DNA from: Desulfobotulus pelophilus
GTDB taxonomy: Bacteria > Desulfobacterota > Desulfobacteria > Desulfobacterales > ASO4-4
DNA: 35,881 nt
Reading direction: 5' to 3'
Assembly (NCBI RefSeq): GCF_026155325.1
Contig: NZ_JAPFPW010000024.1
Span: forward strand, 1-35,881
Part shown: positions 23,618 to 30,686 of the stretch, piece after piece
Layout: each line of letters opens with the position of its first letter
How positions within the stretch are numbered: the stretch's first letter is position 1
Translations under genes and position numbers: made by a program
Notes under the pieces: generated by a model
Databases searched by the model: none
The model's input: only the letters and a program-made list of their open reading frames with translations
What the model was told of the DNA's origin: nothing

Positions 23618-24697
23618 TCAGTGATTCCTTTCTTTATTTTTTTCCGTACGCAGGTAGTGTAAAAAAAGGAAGAAAAACATTATGACTATGCTGATGACAG
23701 CCAGCTGCAGTGGACGAGTCAGGCCCTGTCTCAGGATGCGTCTGGTTTCATCATTACCGTATATGGCCCTTGCATGGGCTTCTGACGCAATTTCTGAGGC
23801 TGTGCTGAGAAGCTCATGATAAGATGCTTTTTGAATTGCCGTGGCTTTTTCTGCATGCTGTCTTGCCAGGATGAGATTATGAACGGCTGCCATGTTGTTT
23901 TCCAGTGCTGCCATCGCCCTCTGTAACAGTTGAAGATTCTGGGGCTGTCTGGTTACTTTCAACAGTTCTGACATGCTATCATGTACTTCCTGCACATCAG
24001 GCAGGATTATGCTGAGACTGTGGATGTCCCCGCGAGTTTCCGCTTCCCATATTTCGGTATAAAGGGTATGGCCGCGATTAAGGATAGTATTGCCGGCCTG
24101 TATGCGGCTATGGCGTATTTTCAGCTCCTGCTCGGAGGAAAGATCCAGGCCGTACCGGACAAGACTCCCTTTTCCAAAGGCGGCTGCAATCTGCAGGTTC
24201 ATTTCCTGGTCCTGCAGCCTGTTATATGCACGGATACTTTCAAGAAACAGACTGGAAGAACGTTTCATGGTTTTGCGGTTTTCCATAATGCTCTCCCTGG
24301 CATTCCTGGATCGTTGCATGACATCTTGATAACGGGTGAGGACTATGTCCATGCGGTCCATATGCGATTGGAAGGTAACGGAATTCTGATTCCTGGCAAG
24401 GCTCTGTCCTGTTCGGATATTTTCCATGCATATTTCTGAGGTTTCCCATGCCGTTTCCCATGTGGCTGGATCTGCATGCTGCTCGTAGGATGCCATTGCA
24501 TAGCCGGTTTCAGCCGTAAGTCTGTACAGAGTACCTGCCATTGCCCATAGAGGAAGGTTCTGACTGATGAGAAGCTCTGTTTGGCTCCGAATATGCCGCA
24601 GCAGCAGAAAATTTCCTGTCCCCATGATAAAAATGAGAACGGTCAGAATAATGACAGGCGCCATCAGCCGTTCTTTTTTCAGACGTATTGCTGTCAT
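23618..24697 (-). CDS. Membrane-anchored helical sensor-like protein, no output domain
   Basis: This 359-residue protein has an N-terminal membrane helix (about 12-34), a periplasmic all-helical region of nearly 290 residues, a second membrane helix (about 327-348) and an 11-residue basic tail. The layout and helix content of the periplasmic part resemble the long helical ligand-binding modules (HBM or 4HB type) of chemoreceptors and histidine kinases. No HAMP, MCP, kinase or GGDEF domain follows. ATG 24697 is chosen for its GGGAGG Shine-Dalgarno; a longer in-frame start at 24757 would add 20 residues. It may signal through a partner, or be a truncated receptor, but the stop codon is clean and the tail is basic as in a finished membrane protein. 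I do not recognise the specific family. Confidence 0.65.
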   Translation of the reverse strand: MTAIRLKKERLMAPVIILTVLIFIMGTGNFLLLRHIRSQTELLISQNLPLWAMAGTLYRLTAETGYAMASYEQHADPATWETAWETSEICMENIRTGQSLARNQNSVTFQSHMDRMDIVLTRYQDVMQRSRNARESIMENRKTMKRSSSLFLESIRAYNRLQDQEMNLQIAAAFGKGSLVRYGLDLSSEQELKIRHSRIQAGNTILNRGHTLYTEIWEAETRGDIHSLSIILPDVQEVHDSMSELLKVTRQPQNLQLLQRAMAALENNMAAVHNLILARQHAEKATAIQKASYHELLSTASEIASEAHARAIYGNDETRRILRQGLTRPLQLAVISIVIMFFFLFLHYLRTEKNKERNH

Positions 24698-24938
24698 TCG
24701 AATGCCTCCCTGTTCCCATAGGATTTTTGCAATTGTATGTCCTGAAATAACCAGCAAGAACTGTTCCAGTTTTTTTTAGGGGCTGACTATGACCATGCAG
24801 GCAGATGGGAAGAGTCGGGTGTCATGTTGTTTTGCAGAGTGTTCGCTTTCTATATAAAAAGACCGACAACCAGTACATCAGGAAGGGTACCATAGAATGG
24901 CTGGAGAAAAGCGGATGTGTTGAAACGATCTGTTTCGT

Positions 24939-25676
24939 TCAGAAGAGGAAAGGCGGCCTCTGTTTTCGTAAGCGTTTTTTATTATGTTTCCAAGATTCCT
25001 TCATATTTTTTGATTGACCTGGAGATTTGTTTTCACCTTCGCTATGCAAAAGAATGCTGGCTGGAGCGGAAAGAGCATGGACTGCAGGTGTGGTGATTTT
25101 TTTACCGGGCTGTTTTGTTTGAGGGGACACTGGAGGGCCGGAGATGGCTTCTGCCGGGATGGCGTCTGCTACAAAAAGATGTGTACCTGCGGCATAAAAA
25201 ATCACCCCTGAAGCGAGGGCTCTGAATACATGAATTTCAATGTGAATGGGGTTTGAATCCTTTCTTTTTCCCATGCGTAAGGCCAGCTCCTTGTCTTGGG
25301 TAAAAAGAATAGGGGCGTTAGTGGAAGAGCACAGACCTTTTTGAGAAACATGAGACCAGGCTTTACTGCGGATATACAGATGAAGTAACTTAGGAAGTTT
25401 AGTCACAGGCTGGAGGGAGGGGTCAAAGGAGCGTGCTGTTGCTCGGATTTTCTTATCCTCGACCTGAATGGGTGCGGCGGTGATGCTGCGGCTGATGTCC
25501 ATAAGATCTGCTTCGTGAATGGATGGAAGCTCTGGGTCTTCGCTGAAAACCTGAAGAAGGCTTGTTATTTTTACCCAACCATGGGCATCCGGCAGCAGCC
25601 CATGGGCATCCGGGTGCCTGCCGAGAAGTGTTTCGATTGTTTTTGCAAGTGTTTTCAGTTTTTTGTCTCTTTGCAT
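24939..25676 (-). CDS. Divergent KptA/Tpt1-like protein, likely inactive
   Basis: This 245-residue protein has the backbone of RNA 2'-phosphotransferase (KptA/Tpt1), which uses NAD+ to remove 2'-phosphates from RNA. Landmarks align in order: GRHPDAHGLLPDAHGWVKI (19-37), an IRA at 77-79, LPKLLHLYIRSKAW (94-107), KGL (113-115), ALRMGKRKD (132-140), and SGVIFYAAGTHLFVADAIP (156-174). Key catalytic positions look changed: LRHxP becomes LGRHP, the QGHS after IRA is absent, and YHGT is replaced by HLYI. The C-terminal 60 residues are a basic, low-complexity extension not seen in KptA. GAGG lies before ATG 25676. It may have become an RNA-binding or ADP-ribosyl-binding protein. The similarity is by eye and needs a profile search. 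Confidence 0.6.
   Translation of the reverse strand: MQRDKKLKTLAKTIETLLGRHPDAHGLLPDAHGWVKITSLLQVFSEDPELPSIHEADLMDISRSITAAPIQVEDKKIRATARSFDPSLQPVTKLPKLLHLYIRSKAWSHVSQKGLCSSTNAPILFTQDKELALRMGKRKDSNPIHIEIHVFRALASGVIFYAAGTHLFVADAIPAEAISGPPVSPQTKQPGKKITTPAVHALSAPASILLHSEGENKSPGQSKNMKESWKHNKKRLRKQRPPFLF
25579..25613 (-). repeat. 21-bp-period tandem repeat in the KptA-like gene
   Basis: The 14-bp word CCATGGGCATCCGG occurs at 25579-25592 and again at 25600-25613, encoding PDAHG twice, seven residues apart. The spacing equals that of the normal KptA segment, so it is probably drift toward similar codons rather than an insertion. Confidence 0.6.
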
Positions 25677-25688
25677 GAAGGACCTCGC

Positions 25689-25718
25689 TTGACAGGAAAG
25701 GATGCGGCTGGGTAAAAG
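25689..25718 (+). promoter_or_regulatory. Possible hemL-mpl promoter
   Basis: TTGACA (25689-25694) and TAAAAG (25713-25718) are 18 nt apart in the divergent gap between the KptA-like gene and hemL. The predicted leader is about 105 nt. The -10 is poor, so this is tentative. Confidence 0.35.
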
Positions 25719-25829
25719 CGGTATCGTGCCCCTTAGGATGACGGCATTATTTTAATTTCCTTGAATCTGGAAACGCTATTTTTTTTTAAAAGTCAATACC
25801 TGGTTGGATACCAGAGAAAGGAAGCTCCC

Positions 25830-27113
25830 ATGCGGACGGAACGTTCCCAGGAACTTTTCAAGCGGGCGGAACTCTGTATTCCTGGTGGTGTGAACAGCCC
25901 TGTTCGGGCCTGCCGTTCTGTCGGCAGCACGCCTCTTTTTATTGACAGGGCTCAGGGTGCATGGCTTTACGATGCGGATGGCAATGCATTCATTGATTAT
26001 GTCGGCTCCTGGGGCCCCATGATTCTTGGCCATCGCCATCCTGCAGTGGAACAGGCCATCCGAAAGGTGATGGAAAGAGGGGTGAGTTTTGGTGCTCCTG
26101 TGGATCTGGAGGTTGCTCTCGCTGAAAAAGTCATGTCCCTTGTACCTTCTCTTGAAATGATTCGCATGGTCAATTCCGGTACGGAGGCTACCATGAGTGC
26201 CCTTCGCCTTGCCCGTGGATTTACGGGAAGGAATGGACTGGTAAAATTTGATGGCTGTTATCATGGTCATGGAGACAGTTTTCTTGTGGATGCAGGATCA
26301 GGTGTGGCTACCCTTAGCATTCCCGGCAGCCCTGGAGTTCCTGATGATGTGATAAAACACACCTTTTCCATTCCATATAATGACGCAGAGACTTTTCGCA
26401 ATCTCATGGCGGAGCGTGGAAAAGATATAGCAGCAGTGATTGTGGAGCCTGTAGCAGGAAACATGGGTTTTGTCCGGCCCGAAATGAATTTTTTGTCGGC
26501 GTTACGAGATGAGACGGAAAAATACGGGGCTTTGCTGATTTTTGACGAGGTGATGACAGGTTTTCGCGTGGCCTCAGGAGGTGCACAGGAACTGTTTGGT
26601 ATTCGACCGGATCTTTCCACATTTGGAAAAATTATCGGCGGTGGTCTTCCGGTAGGCGCTTATGGTGGCCGCCGAGATATTATGAAACATGTTGCCCCCC
26701 AGGGTCCGGTGTATCAGGCGGGAACGTTGTCGGGCAACCCTTTGGCCATGGCCGCAGGGCTTGCCACCCTGGAAGAGCTCTGCAGGCCGGGTTTCTATGA
26801 AACTCTTGCGGCTAAAACCAGAAAGCTGGTTGAAGGCCTTACTGCGGCAGCCAAAGAAGCCCATATTCCAGTCTGGTGTGATTGCATCGGGTCCATGTTC
26901 GGTCTTTTTTTCATTGAAGGCCCGGTTCGCAATTTTGCGGATGCCAGAAAATCGGATCTGAACCGTTTCAATGCCTATTATGCGGGTATGCGTGAAAAAT
27001 GTATCTATCTTGCCCCATCTCAGTTTGAGGCGGGTTTTGTTTCTTTTGCCCATGGGGATGAAGAAATCCATGCAACCATACAGGCAGCAAGATCTGTCCT
27101 GAAAAATCTGTGA
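25830..27113 (+). CDS. hemL: Glutamate-1-semialdehyde 2,1-aminomutase
   Basis: HemL converts glutamate-1-semialdehyde to 5-aminolevulinate in the C5 pathway of tetrapyrrole synthesis, feeding haem, sirohaem and cobamides. The protein is 427 residues, the normal length. The PLP-binding lysine is K267 in [18 protein letters not shown]. The N-terminal [11 protein letters not shown], the [18 protein letters not shown] segment (113-130), the [12 protein letters not shown] loop and FDEVMTGFR (238-246) are all diagnostic. ATG 25830 is chosen over an upstream in-frame start at 25761 because AAAGGAAG precedes it and the family begins with a short [10 protein letters not shown]-like helix. The mpl gene follows after 12 nt, so they form an operon; their pathways are unrelated. 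No hemA is in the window. Confidence 0.97.
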   Translation: MRTERSQELFKRAELCIPGGVNSPVRACRSVGSTPLFIDRAQGAWLYDADGNAFIDYVGSWGPMILGHRHPAVEQAIRKVMERGVSFGAPVDLEVALAEKVMSLVPSLEMIRMVNSGTEATMSALRLARGFTGRNGLVKFDGCYHGHGDSFLVDAGSGVATLSIPGSPGVPDDVIKHTFSIPYNDAETFRNLMAERGKDIAAVIVEPVAGNMGFVRPEMNFLSALRDETEKYGALLIFDEVMTGFRVASGGAQELFGIRPDLSTFGKIIGGGLPVGAYGGRRDIMKHVAPQGPVYQAGTLSGNPLAMAAGLATLEELCRPGFYETLAAKTRKLVEGLTAAAKEAHIPVWCDCIGSMFGLFFIEGPVRNFADARKSDLNRFNAYYAGMREKCIYLAPSQFEAGFVSFAHGDEEIHATIQAARSVLKNL

Positions 27114-27125
27114 GGATTGGTTTGT

Positions 27126-28586
27126 ATGCTGGATCCAGAAAACAACCGGATCCCGGAAGGGATCCGTCATATCCATCTGATTGCCATATGCGGCACGGCC
27201 ATGGGTGCTTTGGCGGCCCTTCTTCAGGACGCAGGATTCCGTGTTACGGGTTCAGATCAAAATGTGTATCCTCCCATGAGTACCTTTTTACTGAAAAAGG
27301 GGATAGGTCTTACGGAAGGATTTGATGCTGCAATGGTTCTGGAAGAAAAACCGGATCTTGTTGTGGTGGGGAATGCCGTGAGGCGTGATAATCCTGAGGC
27401 GCTTGCTCTGGCTGAAAGCGGGATTCCCTATTGCTCCCTTCCTCAGGCGTTGAATCATTTTCTGGTTGGATCTCGGAAGGCCATTGTGGTTGCAGGTACC
27501 CATGGTAAAACCACAACGACTGCTCTGATGGCATGGGTCCTCGAAAAGGCCGGTCTGGCTCCAGGATTTATGATTGGAGGGATTGCCTGTAATTTTGAGG
27601 CAAACTATCGTATGGGTAAAGGCCCTTATGTTGTGCTGGAAGGGGATGAATACGACACTGCCTTTTTCGATAAACGTTCTAAATTTCTTCATTTCCATCC
27701 GTACAGGGCTATCCTGACGGGCGTGGAATTTGATCATGCCGATATTTTTTCTGATCTTGAACAAGTAGAAAAAGCATTTGAGGGCTTTGTCCGGAAGCTC
27801 CTGCCGGAAGGCCTGCTGGTGGCCAACAGGGATTTTACCGCCGTAAAACAGGTGCTGGAGCGTTGTATCCCTTTGGAAAAACAGTGTACATATTTTGGCC
27901 GTACCTCTGCGGACAAGGGCTGGTTTGTGGCAGATGTTTCCATTCATAGCCCGACTGAAAGTTTTACGGTGTTGTTGGATGGGAATATGTTTTGCCGGGT
28001 GGAAACGTCTTTGCCTGGCGAGCATAATCGAATGAATATTCTTGCCGTATGTGCTGTTGCCCACAGCCTTGGTCTCAGTCCCGGAGAAATTGCTTCTGGA
28101 ATCGGGAGTTTTACCGGTGTGAAACGACGGCAGGAAAAGGTGGGTGTATCAGGGGGCATAACGATAATGGATGATTTTGCCCACCATCCTACAGCGGTGT
28201 CGGAAACTATCAGGGCAGTTCGTCCTCATGTCTCAGGTCGCCTGATAGCTGTATTTGAGCCACGGACCAATACGAGTATGCGCCGTGTTTTTCAGAAAGC
28301 CTATGCCGGCAGTTTTGATATGGCGGATCTTGTTTGTGTCCGGGAAATTCCTCTGCCGGATAAGGTGGCCGCAGAAAGTCGTTTTTCTTCTTCTGAGCTT
28401 GTTCGGGACCTGAACAATAGACATGTAAGAGCTGGTTTTTTTCAAGATGCAGGTGCGATTGTTTCTTTCCTGGAAAAGGAGGCAAAGGCCGGGGATCTTG
28501 TACTCGTAATGTCTAATGGGGGATTTGAAGGAATTCACGGACGTCTGCTTGCAGCGTTTTCCCATGCTGAGGATAAGAACATTTGA
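27126..28586 (+). CDS. mpl: UDP-MurNAc:L-Ala-gamma-D-Glu-mDAP ligase
   Basis: Mpl re-attaches the recycled tripeptide L-Ala-gamma-D-Glu-meso-DAP to UDP-MurNAc, saving murein building blocks. The protein has 486 residues and the Mur-ligase layout. The N-terminal signature HIHLIAICGTAMGALAALL with RVTGSDQNVYPPMS is specific to Mpl rather than MurC. The ATP loop GTHGKTT is at 124-130. EGDEYDTAFFDKRSKFLH, where MurC has a different sequence, and the C-terminal domain (LIAVFEPRTNTSMRRVFQ) follow. ATG 27126 is preferred: GAGGA (27112-27116) lies 9 nt upstream, while the TTG at 27117 overlaps that site. It implies meso-DAP peptidoglycan and recycling, although no ampG, ampD or mpaA gene is nearby. 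Confidence 0.95.
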   Translation: MLDPENNRIPEGIRHIHLIAICGTAMGALAALLQDAGFRVTGSDQNVYPPMSTFLLKKGIGLTEGFDAAMVLEEKPDLVVVGNAVRRDNPEALALAESGIPYCSLPQALNHFLVGSRKAIVVAGTHGKTTTTALMAWVLEKAGLAPGFMIGGIACNFEANYRMGKGPYVVLEGDEYDTAFFDKRSKFLHFHPYRAILTGVEFDHADIFSDLEQVEKAFEGFVRKLLPEGLLVANRDFTAVKQVLERCIPLEKQCTYFGRTSADKGWFVADVSIHSPTESFTVLLDGNMFCRVETSLPGEHNRMNILAVCAVAHSLGLSPGEIASGIGSFTGVKRRQEKVGVSGGITIMDDFAHHPTAVSETIRAVRPHVSGRLIAVFEPRTNTSMRRVFQKAYAGSFDMADLVCVREIPLPDKVAAESRFSSSELVRDLNNRHVRAGFFQDAGAIVSFLEKEAKAGDLVLVMSNGGFEGIHGRLLAAFSHAEDKNI

Positions 28587-28723
28587 AGTGAAGGGTGAAC
28601 TTTTCAAGGGAATTGTCTGTCGGCTGTCTCATATTCAATGGTGCGAAAGACAGTTCGGACAGTGCTAAGGCTTTGTTCCGCTCAGGGTTTCCCCTGTCCG
28701 TAAACCATCTAAAGGAGATTTTT

Positions 28724-30499
28724 GTGACTCGTCCTTCCTATGTGGTTGGTATCGACCTTGGAACATCCAATACGGTTGTGGCTTATGCTTCTCTGACCGA
28801 AGACTTGGAGCATACACCGGACTTTCATATCCTGGAGATACCTCAAATGGCAGGTCTTGGTGTGGTGGAAAAATCCACCATCCTTCCTTCATTTCTTTAT
28901 CTGCCGGAACAAAGGGAGGCAGAACAGATGAAGCTTCCCTGGGGCACAGCAAACCCTGTTGTGGGGCTTTATGCCAGAGACCGTGGAGCGGAGGTTCCTG
29001 GAAGGCAGATCGCAAGCAGTAAATCATGGCTATGCACCGATCTGGTGGACAGGGGGGGTGGTGTTTTGCCATGGGATTCACAGGATATTGAGTCTGAGAG
29101 GCGCCTTTCTCCGGTGGTAGCCTCATCCATGATTCTGCATCATGTGAAAGATGCCTGGAATTATCATTTTCGGAGTCAGGGAGAGAACTTTTTGCTGGAA
29201 AATCAGGAGATTTTTCTTACCGTTCCAGCATCCTTTGATGCCGTGGCCAGGGATCTGACAGTCAGGGCTGCCCAGGAAGCCGGTCTGCTGAAGCTTGTTT
29301 TACTGGAAGAGCCGCAGGCTGCTTTTTATGCGTGGATAGCTAAGCGGAGAAATGCCTGGCGGGATCATGTCAAAGCCGGTGATACGGTTCTGGTCTGTGA
29401 TGTGGGCGGAGGTACCAGTGACTTTTCCCTGATCCGGGTAAAAGATGCTGACGGGAGACTGGAGCTGGAGCGGATCGCCGTTGGCAACCATCTTTTGGTA
29501 GGGGGAGATAACATGGATTTAACCCTTGCCTACCATGTGGCCGCAGGGCTTGCTGCTAAAAACAAGGCTTTGGATGCTTGGCAGATGCGGGGACTAATTC
29601 AGCGTTCCCGTCAGGTCAAGGAAAGTCTCCTGAAGGATCCAGGCAAAGAGAGCTTGTCCGTTACCATTGCAGGACGGGGCAGCGGGCTGATTGCCGGAAC
29701 CATTAAGTCGGAGGTTCGCTATGATGAAGTTGAGAAGCTCATTATGACAGGTTTTTTTCCGGAATGTGACAGGGATGCACGACCTGTGCAGCCTTCTGGA
29801 TCCGGACTCAGCGAATTTGGTCTCGGGTATGAGGCGGACCCGGCCATAACACGGCATCTCGCTGCTTTTCTGGCTGAAACGGGGGAAGAGCCTACGGCTG
29901 TCCTTTTTAACGGTGGCGTGATGAAGCCATCCCTGCTCAGAGAGAGGCTGTGCCGGATTGTAGCCTCCTGGCAGAATGGCAAAGAAGTCCGTGAGCTGGA
30001 GAATGAAGCCGGTGATCTGGCTGTGGCCATGGGTGCAGCTTATTATGGATGGGCAAGGAAGGGGAGGGGAATTCGCATCCGCAGCGGGCTGAGCCGGACC
30101 TACTATATCGGTGTTGCAGCGGCTATGCCTGCAGTTCCCGGTATCCCCATGCCAAAAAAAGCTCTTTGCATAGCTCCTTTTGGCATGGAAGAAGGAAGCG
30201 AAGTCAGCATCAGGGAAAAGATTTATATGCTGAACGTGGGTGTGCCCGTATCCTTTGAGCTTCTAGCATCCACAAGTCGGCGGGAAGATACTCCGGGCGA
30301 AGTGGTGGAAGACTGGCAGGGTGCGCTTGTACCCGTTGCTCGTATTGAAACCCGTCTGGACGGTGGGGACGAAAAGCGTATTCCCGTAACCCTTGCCGTA
30401 CGTGTTACTGAAGTGGGAACGCTTGAATTTTTCTGTGTATCCGAAAAAGATGGACGAAGCTGGGATCTGGCGTTTCAGATTCGGGAAGGTTTTTCCTGA
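28724..30499 (+). CDS. Hsp70-family protein, first of a tandem pair
   Basis: This is a 591-residue DnaK-like ATPase that differs from canonical DnaK. The phosphate-1 motif GIDLGTSNTVVAYASL (9-24), the phosphate-2 DVGGGTSDFSLI (226-237) and the adenosine-site FNGGVMKPSLLRERL are intact, so ATP binding is expected. The SSKSWLCTDLVDR at about 98-110 probably holds the equivalent of the DnaK catalytic lysine (K100). After about residue 460 a short beta-rich region replaces the DnaK substrate-binding domain, and the EEVD/lid region is absent. This resembles the YegD-like 'Hsp70 family' proteins, whose function is unknown. Start: GTG 28724 has a strong AAAGGAG 6 nt upstream; a frame opening 43 codons earlier has no site. 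The paralogue follows after 187 nt. Confidence 0.88.
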   Translation: MTRPSYVVGIDLGTSNTVVAYASLTEDLEHTPDFHILEIPQMAGLGVVEKSTILPSFLYLPEQREAEQMKLPWGTANPVVGLYARDRGAEVPGRQIASSKSWLCTDLVDRGGGVLPWDSQDIESERRLSPVVASSMILHHVKDAWNYHFRSQGENFLLENQEIFLTVPASFDAVARDLTVRAAQEAGLLKLVLLEEPQAAFYAWIAKRRNAWRDHVKAGDTVLVCDVGGGTSDFSLIRVKDADGRLELERIAVGNHLLVGGDNMDLTLAYHVAAGLAAKNKALDAWQMRGLIQRSRQVKESLLKDPGKESLSVTIAGRGSGLIAGTIKSEVRYDEVEKLIMTGFFPECDRDARPVQPSGSGLSEFGLGYEADPAITRHLAAFLAETGEEPTAVLFNGGVMKPSLLRERLCRIVASWQNGKEVRELENEAGDLAVAMGAAYYGWARKGRGIRIRSGLSRTYYIGVAAAMPAVPGIPMPKKALCIAPFGMEEGSEVSIREKIYMLNVGVPVSFELLASTSRREDTPGEVVEDWQGALVPVARIETRLDGGDEKRIPVTLAVRVTEVGTLEFFCVSEKDGRSWDLAFQIREGFS

Positions 30500-30686
30500 T
30501 TGGGGAGGAAGGGCGGGTTCTCTTCCCTGTAAGCGGTACTTTAACGATAGTGTTACTCCTGTGGCTGCCGCAAAGAGAGAACATATATCCATATGGTTTC
30601 ACAGAAGCCCTCAATTCATGACTGTAAGCCGTTAGCCGGACTGTGGTTCTGGGCTTTTGCCGTTAACTTCATTTCCAGGATTTTAT

